A stretch of 18,403 nt of DNA from NCBI GenBank assembly GCA_003518105.1, contig DOZH01000008.1, forward strand, positions 11,972 through 30,374, read 5' to 3'. A program made the position numbers and the translations under genes. Origin of the DNA: Candidatus Uhrbacteria bacterium. GTDB lineage: Bacteria > Patescibacteriota > Patescibacteriia > UBA9934. Shown here piece after piece: positions 1 to 7,141 of the stretch (within the stretch, counting starts at the first letter, position 1; each line of letters opens with the position of its first letter). The notes beneath the pieces are model-generated. The model searched no databases, was not told the origin of the DNA, and saw only the letters and a program-made list of their open reading frames with translations.

Positions 1-40
1 GTCAGGTCTGGAATTCGGAATTCCGAATTCCAGACCTGAC
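1..40. repeat. Perfect 40-bp palindrome upstream of ligA
   Basis: The first 40 bases are an exact palindrome, with arms beginning GTCAGGTCTGGAATTC and the centre (20|21) on GAATTC. It is followed by CCCC and a short T-run, so as RNA it would form a 20-bp hairpin with some terminator character. The arm style resembles mobile REP-type palindromes spread by RAYT/IS200-like transposases, but that link is inference. The window starts exactly at the palindrome, so the full element may extend to the left. Confidence 0.8.
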
Positions 41-84
41 CCCTTTTTACGGGTTACTAATTATGCTACAGTGCGGGTAAATAT

Positions 85-2061
85 ATGACCCATTCTGAAG
101 CCGCCAGTCGCATTGCAAAACTCCGCCAAGCTATCGACAAATATCGCTATCAATATCATGTTCTTAACGCTGCTGACATTTCCGAAGCAGCCCTCGATGC
201 CCTTAAACACGAACTCTACCAGCTCGAACAAGAGTACCCGGATTTGATTACGCCAGAATCGCCAACCCAGCGCGTGGCTGGCGTGGCTCTCGCTAAGTTC
301 AATAAAGTAACGCACGTCGCGCCCATGCTCTCCATGGAGGACGTCTTCTCGGCCACTGAAATGGGGGAGTGGTTAGCGCGCGTCGAAAAGTTGGCGGAAA
401 ACGCGCAGGATTATGTGGTCATGCCAAAAATCGACGGCCTAGCCGTGTCCCTCGTTTATGAAGATGGCAAACTAGTCAGCGCTGCTACTCGTGGTGATGG
501 TCGCATTGGCGAGGACGTTACCATGAACATTCGCACGATCGAATCTATCCCTCTTACACTCCTTGAGCCAATTCCTGGTCGCGTCGAAGTGCGAGGTGAA
601 ATCTACATGCGCCAAGCTGACTTTACGGCTATGAATGCAGCTCGTACGGCGGCAGGCGAAGAGCCGTTCGCCAATCCCCGCAACGTTTCGGCTGGCAGCA
701 TTCGTCAGCTCGATCCCGCCGTGGCTGCTAGTCGTCCCTTGCGCTTCTTCGCCTGGCGCCTGGAATCCGACCTCGGTCAGCGTACCCAAGTAGAAAGTTT
801 AGAACGCGCTCGTCAGCTTGGTTTTTCGACGCCACCCTTCGTCCATGCCAAGAATTTTACCGATATCAAACAGTACTTCGCAGAGCTCGGCGCTGAACGC
901 GCTAGCCTGGATTACTGGATCGACGGCGTGGTTGTTCGCGTTAATAATTTAGCCGCTTTTGAATCGCTCGGTGTGGTCGGTAAGACCCCACGTGGCTTAG
1001 TCGCTTGGAAGTTTGCGCCAGAGGAGGCTACGACTAAGCTTGAAAGTGTTGATTGGTTTGTCGGCCGGACTGGTGTTTTGACCCCCGTCGCCACAGTCAG
1101 TGCCACCTTTATTGCTGGCACCACCGTCACCCACGCCACGCTCCACAATGCGGACGAGATTGCCCGCCTCGGCTTAATGCTCTCCGACACCGTCATCCTC
1201 ACTAAAGCTGGGGACATTATTCCGAAGATTACTAAAGTGCTGACGGAGTTACGCAATGGCTCAGAAAAGATAATCGAATTGCCAGTCAACTGCCCAGTCT
1301 GCGGCTCGCCCGTCATTCGCCGTAGTGGGGAAGTCGCCCTCGTCTGTAGCAACAAGCAATGTTTTGCGGTGGCTAGCGAGCATATTCTCCACGCCGCTCG
1401 CGCTTTTGGTATTGATGGACTTGGCGGGAAAATCGTCGAGCGTCTCGAAGAAGCTGGCTTATTGAACAGCGCGCCCGATATTTTCCGTTTAAGCGTCGAC
1501 GAAATTAAGAATCTGGAAGGCTTCGGTGAAGTCTCAGCCAAAAAACTTATCGACGAAATCGCGCGCAAGAAATCCATCGACCTCGACGCTTTTATCTCCT
1601 CGCTCAGCATCCGTCACGTCGGTGCGGAAACTGCCTTCGCCCTAGCTACTCACTTCGGCACGCTGGCCTCGTTTATTGCCGCCGATAAAAATCGTTTACT
1701 CACCGTGCCCGACGTGGGGGAGACGGTCGCGGACGCTATCATCGAATTCCTCCAGTCCGAGCATAGCCAGAAACTCTTGGCCGAGTACCAAGAAGTCGGC
1801 GTTACTGTTAAAGAAGCCAAGAAAATTGAGCAAAAATTAGCCGGTAAAAAATTCGTGGTCACCGGTACCTTGGCCACGCTGGGCCGCGAAGACGCCAAAG
1901 ACCGCATCCGTCTGGCTGGAGGTAGCGTAGCTGGTTCGGTCAGTAAAAACACAGATTACGTTGTGGTTGGCGATAATCCTGGCAGCAAGGCGGACGATGC
2001 TGCAACGCTCGGCATCCCAACCTTGTCGGAAGAGCAATTTTTGCGTATCCTTGGCGAGTAA
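85..2061 (+). CDS. ligA: NAD+-dependent DNA ligase LigA
   Basis: A 658-aa protein that seals nicks in duplex DNA during replication and repair using NAD+. The family order is complete. An N-terminal Ia domain covers about residues 1-65. The adenylation domain carries the KIDG motif with the AMP-accepting lysine at K115. An OB fold follows (GRTGVLTPVA, about 345). A four-Cys zinc finger is formed by C403, C406, C421 and C426. Helix-hairpin-helix repeats cover about 440-570, and a C-terminal BRCT domain about 582-658 (GKKFVVTGTL). The length is usual for LigA. ATG at 85 gives the complete Ia domain. No Shine-Dalgarno is visible, and a weak -10-like TATGCT lies at 62-67. It is the first gene of the plus-strand run and is preceded by the 40-bp palindrome. 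Confidence 0.98.
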   Translation: MTHSEAASRIAKLRQAIDKYRYQYHVLNAADISEAALDALKHELYQLEQEYPDLITPESPTQRVAGVALAKFNKVTHVAPMLSMEDVFSATEMGEWLARVEKLAENAQDYVVMPKIDGLAVSLVYEDGKLVSAATRGDGRIGEDVTMNIRTIESIPLTLLEPIPGRVEVRGEIYMRQADFTAMNAARTAAGEEPFANPRNVSAGSIRQLDPAVAASRPLRFFAWRLESDLGQRTQVESLERARQLGFSTPPFVHAKNFTDIKQYFAELGAERASLDYWIDGVVVRVNNLAAFESLGVVGKTPRGLVAWKFAPEEATTKLESVDWFVGRTGVLTPVATVSATFIAGTTVTHATLHNADEIARLGLMLSDTVILTKAGDIIPKITKVLTELRNGSEKIIELPVNCPVCGSPVIRRSGEVALVCSNKQCFAVASEHILHAARAFGIDGLGGKIVERLEEAGLLNSAPDIFRLSVDEIKNLEGFGEVSAKKLIDEIARKKSIDLDAFISSLSIRHVGAETAFALATHFGTLASFIAADKNRLLTVPDVGETVADAIIEFLQSEHSQKLLAEYQEVGVTVKEAKKIEQKLAGKKFVVTGTLATLGREDAKDRIRLAGGSVAGSVSKNTDYVVVGDNPGSKADDAATLGIPTLSEEQFLRILGE

Positions 2062-2065
2062 TTGA

Positions 2066-2099
2066 ATTCTAATTGTGGCGAATTCGCCGTAATTAGAAT
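2066..2099. repeat. GAATTC-centred palindrome between ligA and the KilA-N gene
   Basis: Outer arms ATTCTAATT and AATTAGAAT flank the self-complementary 12-mer GGCGAATTCGCC, with a GT on each side as the only unpaired bases. The centre at 2082|2083 is again on GAATTC. It occupies almost the whole gap between the ligA stop and the KilA-N ATG at 2113. This argues against the upstream TTG at 2062 as the gene start, since the palindrome would then be coding. It may be an operator for the downstream DNA-binding protein or a terminal repeat of an inserted element. Confidence 0.8.
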
Positions 2100-2112
2100 A
2101 GGGCTTTATTCT

Positions 2113-2934
2113 ATGAAAAAACTAATCACTCATGGATTGGAAATAAGCCTCCTTAAACAGGACGATGCGGATTATATTTCTTTGACTGATATCGCTAGAT
2201 TTAAAGATTCCGAAAGAACCGAGTATCTTATCCAGAACTGGCTAAGAACCAGATATACTATTGATTTTTTAGGTTTTTGGGAGCAAATTAACAATCCCAA
2301 TTTTAAACACATCGAATTCGATGTGTTTAAAAATCAAGCTGGACTGAATAGTTTTTCCTTGACGCCAAAACGATGGATAGAATCTGTTAATGCCATTGGC
2401 TTAATCAATAAATCAGGTCGTTATGGAGGTGGTACATTTGCGCATCAGGATATTGCTTTTGAATTTGCCACTTGGATTTCACCAGAGTTTAAGCTTTACT
2501 TAATCAAAGAATTTCAGCGACTTAAAATAGAAGAACACGAAAAGCTGGCAGTCGGCTGGGATGCCAAGCGCCTACTGACTAAAATCAATTACCGTATTCA
2601 TACCGACGCCATTAAGGAGACTATCATTCTGCCGCTACAGTTGTCGGCCAAAGATGCTAATGTCGTCTATGCCAACGAAGCTGATGTTCTGAACGTCGCC
2701 CTCTTCGGCTTAACAGCTCAAGCCTGGAAGGCTAAAAACAGGGGTAAAGTTGGCAATATCCGTGATTACTCAGATGTGGTACAACTTGTCTGTCTAGCCA
2801 ACCTTGAATCCCTCAACGCTGAATTTATCCGTCAAGGCTTGTCACAGAGCACACGGTTACTGAAGCTCAACGCCACAGCTATTACTCAAATGCGTTCACT
2901 GCTAGGCAACAATTCGCTCAAGAAACTTAAATAA
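2113..2934 (+). CDS. KilA-N domain DNA-binding protein
   Basis: A 273-aa protein with an N-terminal KilA-N type DNA-binding module (about residues 1-115). This is a fold common in phage and mobile-element proteins, and the family carries a conserved stretch around GRYGGGTFAHQDIAFEFA. The C-terminal half (about 150-260) is a second conserved region of unknown role, including YANEADVLNVALFG. ATG at 2113 is chosen over the in-frame TTG at 2062 because the intervening bases form a palindrome and the protein family starts near MKKL. The first half is clearly more AT-rich than ligA and gatCA, while the second half (from about 2530) looks more host-like. The gene splits ligA from gatCA, and its stop is 2 nt before the gatC ATG. 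It is probably acquired; the target and role are unknown. The 32-bp palindrome at 2301-2332 lies inside it. Confidence 0.85.
   Translation: MKKLITHGLEISLLKQDDADYISLTDIARFKDSERTEYLIQNWLRTRYTIDFLGFWEQINNPNFKHIEFDVFKNQAGLNSFSLTPKRWIESVNAIGLINKSGRYGGGTFAHQDIAFEFATWISPEFKLYLIKEFQRLKIEEHEKLAVGWDAKRLLTKINYRIHTDAIKETIILPLQLSAKDANVVYANEADVLNVALFGLTAQAWKAKNRGKVGNIRDYSDVVQLVCLANLESLNAEFIRQGLSQSTRLLKLNATAITQMRSLLGNNSLKKLK
2301..2332. repeat. Perfect 32-bp palindrome inside the KilA-N coding sequence
   Basis: An exact 32-nt palindrome centred on GAATTC (2316|2317) and running outward through ATCGAATTCGAT to TTTTAAAC/GTTTAAAA. It is in phase with the reading frame, so residues 64-73 (FKHIEFDVFK) are encoded by codons that are pairwise reverse complements: TTT/AAA, CAC/GTG, ATC/GAT, GAA/TTC. 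The residues fit the conserved family sequence as I recall it, so this is not a simple insertion. Confidence 0.9.
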
Positions 2935-2936
2935 CT

Positions 2937-3221
2937 ATGATCATCGATATTGACCACGTCGCCAAGCTCGCTCATCTCCAATTATCGGCGGATGAGAAGA
3001 CTAAATTAGCTGAGCAAATGCCAGCTATTTTGGAGTACGTCAGCCGTTTGCAAGAAGTTGATACTTCGGCAATCTCGACGAAGGACTACTTCACCGAAGC
3101 CTTTAATGTGCTGCGGGCCGATGACATCGTTATCATCGACCAAGTCGAGCACGACGCCCTCATCACTGCCTTTCCCGTCAGTGCCGCTGGTGCCTTGCAG
3201 GTCCCTGGCGTTTTCGAATAA
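2937..3221 (+). CDS. gatC: Asp/Glu-tRNA(Asn/Gln) amidotransferase subunit C
   Basis: A 94-aa GatC, the small subunit that clamps GatA to GatB in the complex converting Glu-tRNA(Gln) and/or Asp-tRNA(Asn) to the amidated forms. The length and pattern match the family: an N-terminal VAKLAHLQLSADEK helix, LEYVSRLQEVDT in the middle, and the D-x-x-x region near the C-terminus. It starts 2 nt after the KilA-N stop and ends 3 nt before gatA, so gatC and gatA are certainly cotranscribed. No gatB is in the window, so it must be encoded elsewhere. No Shine-Dalgarno is visible. Confidence 0.95.
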   Translation: MIIDIDHVAKLAHLQLSADEKTKLAEQMPAILEYVSRLQEVDTSAISTKDYFTEAFNVLRADDIVIIDQVEHDALITAFPVSAAGALQVPGVFE

Positions 3222-3224
3222 ATT

Positions 3225-4673
3225 ATGACATTCTCAACTATTCAAAGCATTATCGACGAAATTAAGAGCGGCCGCACCTCAGCGACTGCTATTGTCGAAG
3301 CAACTTTAGCCGACATCAAAGCTCGCGACGGTGCCCTTGGTGCCTTCTTGGAAACTTTTGACGCCGACGCCTTAGCTCAAGCCGCCGCCATCGACGCACT
3401 CGTAAAAAATGCCAAAGAGAATGGGGGGGAGCTTCCGCCTCTTGCTGGCGTCCCTGTGGCTATTAAAGACAACATGCTCTACACCGGCCACAAAGCCACC
3501 GCTTGTTCAAAGATTCTGGCCGAGCATACTGCTACTTACAACTCGACCGTGGTTGAACGCCTCATCGCCGCTGGCGCCATTATCATCGGCCGCACCAACA
3601 TGGACGACGCCGCCATGGGTTCATCGACCGAGACCTCAGCTTGGCAAAAAACCTATAACCCTTGGAATATAACAAAGATTCCTGGCGGATCATCGGGTGG
3701 TTCGGCTGTCGCTGTGGCCGCCGGCTTTGTCCCCGTCGCCCTTGGTTCTGACACTGGTGGCTCCGTTCGTCAGCCGGCTGCTATGTGTGGCGTAGTTGGT
3801 GTAAAACCAAGCTACGGCCGCGTTTCCCGTTACGGCATTATCGCCCTCGGTTCGAGCCTGGATCAGGTTGGCGTATTTTCTCACACCGCCAGCGATGCTG
3901 CCCTCATCTTATCCGTTATCGGCGGCCGCGATGAACATGACGCCACGTCAGTTGAGAAGGCTTGGGGAGTTATCGGCGAGCCATCGATGAATGGTCTCCG
4001 CGTCGGCGTACCTAAAGAATATTTCGTCGACGGTATGGACGAAGAAGTCCGCAGCCGCATCAGCGAAGCTATCGAGTTAATGAAGCAGGCCGGCGCGGAA
4101 ATCGTCGACCTCAGCCTCCCGCTAACTCCCTTCGCATTACCGACTTACTACATCATCCAGCCGGCGGAAGCGAGCAGCAACCTTGGTCGATACGACGGCA
4201 TGCGCTACGGCACGCGCGCTCCCGGCAGCCTGGAAGAAAGCTACATCAACGCTCGTGGCCAAGGTTTCGGCCCAGAGGTGAAACGCCGCATCATGCTCGG
4301 CACGTTCATTTTATCCGCTGGTTATTACGACTCCTACTACAAAAAAGCCCTCGCCGTCCGCACCGCCATTCGTGCTGAATTTGACGACGCCTTTAAGCAC
4401 GTCGACGTCATTCTCAGTCCGACCGCTCCCGGCGTGGCTTGGAACATGGGCGAGAAGATGAATGATCCAGTCGCCATGTACTTGGCCGACATTTTCACCG
4501 TGGCTGCCAACATCGCTGGCATTGCCGGTATCTCCATCCCTTGCGGCTTTGCTCATAATCTGCCCGTCGGCCTACAATTCTTAGCCGGCTCCATGCAGGA
4601 CGAAAAGGCTCTCCAAGCCGCCGCCGCTTATCAATCGATAACCTCTTGGCATGACCAACATCCTGTGGTTTAG
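3225..4673 (+). CDS. gatA: Asp/Glu-tRNA(Asn/Gln) amidotransferase subunit A
   Basis: A 482-aa glutaminase/amidase subunit that releases ammonia from glutamine for transamidation by GatB. It is an amidase-signature enzyme with the complete catalytic triad: K81 (VAIKDN), cis-Ser S156 in GGSSGGSA, and nucleophile S180 in DTGGSVRQPA. The 75- and 24-residue spacing equals that of known GatA proteins (K79/S154/S178 in Staphylococcus aureus). The C-terminal part (LPVGLQFLAG) is also typical. The gene follows gatC by 3 nt and overlaps the next gene by 23 nt, which suggests translational coupling. Presence of GatCA implies indirect Gln and/or Asn tRNA charging, usual for bacteria lacking GlnRS or AsnRS. 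Confidence 0.98.
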   Translation: MTFSTIQSIIDEIKSGRTSATAIVEATLADIKARDGALGAFLETFDADALAQAAAIDALVKNAKENGGELPPLAGVPVAIKDNMLYTGHKATACSKILAEHTATYNSTVVERLIAAGAIIIGRTNMDDAAMGSSTETSAWQKTYNPWNITKIPGGSSGGSAVAVAAGFVPVALGSDTGGSVRQPAAMCGVVGVKPSYGRVSRYGIIALGSSLDQVGVFSHTASDAALILSVIGGRDEHDATSVEKAWGVIGEPSMNGLRVGVPKEYFVDGMDEEVRSRISEAIELMKQAGAEIVDLSLPLTPFALPTYYIIQPAEASSNLGRYDGMRYGTRAPGSLEESYINARGQGFGPEVKRRIMLGTFILSAGYYDSYYKKALAVRTAIRAEFDDAFKHVDVILSPTAPGVAWNMGEKMNDPVAMYLADIFTVAANIAGIAGISIPCGFAHNLPVGLQFLAGSMQDEKALQAAAAYQSITSWHDQHPVV

Positions 4674-5115
4674 CGTCGACATTGATTACACCAAACTCGG
4701 CTTTTCGGTCGCTGGCTTTGTAATTATCATGGCCGTTGTTTGGTATCTCATATATCGCTTAAAACGTTGGTATAAGCGTTGGCTCTTCGGCAAAGAAGGG
4801 GAGCAGGTGAAAAAGAGCTGGGCTGAGGTGGAAGGTTTGTTGGCCAGGAATGAAGACATGGCGAGTAAGCTAGCCGTCATGCAGGCCGACTCCGTGCTCG
4901 ACCAGGCTCTTAAACTAAAACACTTTCCCGGCGAGAACATGGCCTATCGTCTCAAGTTCGCCGAGCGTAAATATCGTAAATTGAACAACGTCTGGTGGGC
5001 CCATAAACTCCGTAATACTTTAGCGCACGAACTCGGTTACTCCTTGCGTCGAGGTGAGGCGAGCAAGGCAGTGGCCGCCTTCAAGTCGGCTCTCATCGAA
5101 CTTGGTGCACTCTAG
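4651..5115 (+). CDS. Membrane-anchored protein with HEPN-like R-x4-H motif
   Basis: A 154-aa protein. A single transmembrane segment lies at about residues 17-36 (LGFSVAGFVIIMAVVWYLIY), followed by a basic stretch (RLKRWYKRW) that would keep the rest cytoplasmic, then an all-helical region. The C-terminal region contains KLRNTLAHELGY, which gives an R-x4-H arrangement (R121, H126). This is the signature of HEPN-fold RNases and RNA-binding proteins. Proteins with this layout are frequent in CPR genomes as far as I recall, but no function is established. The start at 4651 overlaps gatA by 23 nt, and base composition matches gatA. The HEPN assignment is inference from motif and helical content only. 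It could instead be a structural envelope protein. Confidence 0.85.
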   Translation: MTNILWFSVDIDYTKLGFSVAGFVIIMAVVWYLIYRLKRWYKRWLFGKEGEQVKKSWAEVEGLLARNEDMASKLAVMQADSVLDQALKLKHFPGENMAYRLKFAERKYRKLNNVWWAHKLRNTLAHELGYSLRRGEASKAVAAFKSALIELGAL

Positions 5116-5121
5116 TCTCAT

Positions 5122-6324
5122 ATGCCTCCAAATATATTTTTAAATTCAGAGCTGTTAAAGGAATCCAGCAAGGTTTCAGACCTTTTAAATCTGGAAGCCG
5201 AGAAAGAACGAATTGTTCATGCTTTGAGTGGTCTTTCGGAGCACAAAACGATTGGTCTCATAGGTAAACATGGCTCTGGCAAGTCAACGCTGTTGCATCA
5301 AGTAATACAAAGTCATCCCAAGTACAATTGGATCTCATTTGATGCCTGGCAGTTTCCAAATAAAAATGAGCTTTGGGACGCTTTTTGCTTAAAAATAGCT
5401 GATCACTTCGGCATGCTCGACATGATGCGCGCGAAGATTGATGGAGAGATGTCACATCAAGCTGAAAAGCCGGAAACGGATACACATTTCACTATTAAAA
5501 AGTGGGACGAACTGGTTAAGGGCATACCTACAAGTAGGACTTATCAATTTTTCGAAATCGTAAAACATTTGATTAGCGGATCTAAAAAACCTGTTATTTT
5601 TGTTATAGAGGATGCGGATCGTGCGGGTGACGCAGGCCTACAATTTATTGAGACCTTACATTACTTTCTGTCGGAAACTACATTCGATCAAATCGCATCA
5701 GCCTTTGTTCTTGTCGGCTCAGAGTCATATTCGAAAAATCTTTCAAGTTACACGAAGAGTTTGGATATTTTGCATTTCTTCGAACCAAAGCATAAGACAC
5801 TCAAAAGTTTTTTTGATGGAATCCTAGATCTCTCCATTTATAAAGTAAATGAAAAACTTCCGTCACAACAATTATCAAGTTTTTTCTTGTATCTGATGCA
5901 GAAGCATGATTATTTCAATTTGAGACTTATGAAGTCTATTCTGCGAAGGGCAAATGAGTCATATACAAAACTTGTTTACCAAGGATTCACACCAGACCCA
6001 AGATTAGTTATCTTGGCCGAGACATCTCATTTTATAACTATAAGCGAGAAACCTGACGCTCAAATGACGTATGATGCGATTAAAGAACAAGGCGCAATAA
6101 AGCAACAGCCATTTGTTGCACTTGCTACTTCCATTATCGGCAATGTAAGGTCGATTCATGACGAATATGGACAGTTATTGGCGTATAGACCGAGCGATAT
6201 TAAGCTTGTTGATGCCGGTGCGCATCCTACTTTCGAAATATGGAAAAGTGATTACTCGGGTCCAGATCAAGGTAAGGGCTTATTTACAAAAAAATATTAT
6301 TTTGATATCTCCGACGAATATTAA
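5122..6324 (+). CDS. KAP-type P-loop ATPase
   Basis: A 400-aa P-loop NTPase. Walker A is GKHGSGKST (48-56, with K54). A KAP/STAND-like ISFDAWQF stretch follows at 71-78. Walker B is VIFVIEDADRA (158-168) with acidic E163 and D164 and the D-x-D-R ending seen in KAP and other STAND-class ATPases. The second half is a helical lid/sensor region of uncertain content. No membrane-spanning insertion, typical of many KAP proteins, is seen, so it is probably cytosolic. It starts 6 nt after the HEPN-like gene and is followed 12 nt later by the nuclease-like gene. Both are visibly more AT-rich than their neighbours, which suggests joint acquisition. KAP ATPases occur in several anti-phage systems, which makes defence a plausible role but not a shown one. 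Confidence 0.82.
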   Translation: MPPNIFLNSELLKESSKVSDLLNLEAEKERIVHALSGLSEHKTIGLIGKHGSGKSTLLHQVIQSHPKYNWISFDAWQFPNKNELWDAFCLKIADHFGMLDMMRAKIDGEMSHQAEKPETDTHFTIKKWDELVKGIPTSRTYQFFEIVKHLISGSKKPVIFVIEDADRAGDAGLQFIETLHYFLSETTFDQIASAFVLVGSESYSKNLSSYTKSLDILHFFEPKHKTLKSFFDGILDLSIYKVNEKLPSQQLSSFFLYLMQKHDYFNLRLMKSILRRANESYTKLVYQGFTPDPRLVILAETSHFITISEKPDAQMTYDAIKEQGAIKQQPFVALATSIIGNVRSIHDEYGQLLAYRPSDIKLVDAGAHPTFEIWKSDYSGPDQGKGLFTKKYYFDISDEY

Positions 6325-6336
6325 TAAGTGTTTGTT

Positions 6337-7140
6337 ATGAATTTATACGCACGCATTAGAAAAATCGAGGATGATATTTGTTTCAAGCGTCTTTTTGATG
6401 CCTTAATGACAGCAGAATATGGGACTGATTTTCAATCTTTTAAGCAGTGGAAAGATTACGGCATCGATGGGTATTTGAATACAGAAGGAACCGTATATCA
6501 ATTATACTGCCCACAGTATCCTGAACGCACTGCACTGAAGAATTACAAAGAAAAAATAACTGAAGACCTTGAAAAACTTGCAAAAGGAAAAGCTGATAAT
6601 AAATGGAGTAAACCTGTCAATAAGTGGATTTTCGTCACCCCAGATGATATGGCGGTAGATGTTGTCGAACATATTCATAAGGAAGCAATAAGGACCCTTG
6701 GTGTCGGTGAATCAAGCACTATTACTGCATTTAATTTGGCTCCAATGTTTCTTAAGCATCAACATGTACATATCGATTTTCCCGAAATAACATCTGGAAT
6801 TTATTTCGATAAAACACCAAAACTTCAAGTTGGGTTTGTAAAAAATCGCACTTACGAAATGGTCGAGGTATTTAATAATGGCACCGAGGATGTCCAAGAT
6901 TTTTGTATTGAATATGATGGTGGTGATGGGCAGTGGAAGAGATGGAACGATCATGCTATTTACCAAACAGATAATCCCACTCTTGGTCATCCTCATACCT
7001 GTCTCAATATGCAAAAAGGGGAGCGTCAATACTTCAATGGTGTAAAGACAGCGGGAGGATTTAACATAAAGGTAAGCGCTGTTGGTGTGGAGTCGGGTAA
7101 AACTTTCGTACTCGAAGTAAACATCCCACTAATAGATTAA
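6337..7140 (+). CDS. Mrr/PD-(D/E)xK-like N-terminus with beta-rich C-terminus, unknown function
   Basis: A 267-aa protein from ATG 6337; an in-frame GTG at 6328 is possible and would add three residues. Residues about 10-110 recall Mrr/PD-(D/E)xK-like nuclease folds: a helix, then WKDYGIDGYL with D44, E50 in the turn, and a strand VYQLYCPQ where the usual E/Q-x-K reads Q55-L-Y57. The catalytic lysine is therefore replaced, and the fold may be inactive or use another residue. KPVNKWIFVTPDD (about 89-101) looks like a further core strand. Residues about 155-267 are strand-rich, like an Ig or beta-sandwich module. It pairs with the upstream ATPase gene and ends 1 nt before the lgt ATG. The fold assignment is tentative. 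Confidence 0.75.
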   Translation: MNLYARIRKIEDDICFKRLFDALMTAEYGTDFQSFKQWKDYGIDGYLNTEGTVYQLYCPQYPERTALKNYKEKITEDLEKLAKGKADNKWSKPVNKWIFVTPDDMAVDVVEHIHKEAIRTLGVGESSTITAFNLAPMFLKHQHVHIDFPEITSGIYFDKTPKLQVGFVKNRTYEMVEVFNNGTEDVQDFCIEYDGGDGQWKRWNDHAIYQTDNPTLGHPHTCLNMQKGERQYFNGVKTAGGFNIKVSAVGVESGKTFVLEVNIPLID

Positions 7141-7141
7141 T

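Noticed and set aside
912..1610. 232-codon open frame on the minus strand inside ligA
   Set aside because: It is antisense to a complete and well-conserved ligA, and its protein (Ser/Arg/Pro-rich, no motifs) is the typical product of the complementary strand of GC-biased coding DNA.
2062..2112. TTG at 2062 as start of the KilA-N protein
   Set aside because: The added 17 residues are encoded by the palindrome at 2066-2099, and the family begins near the ATG at 2113.
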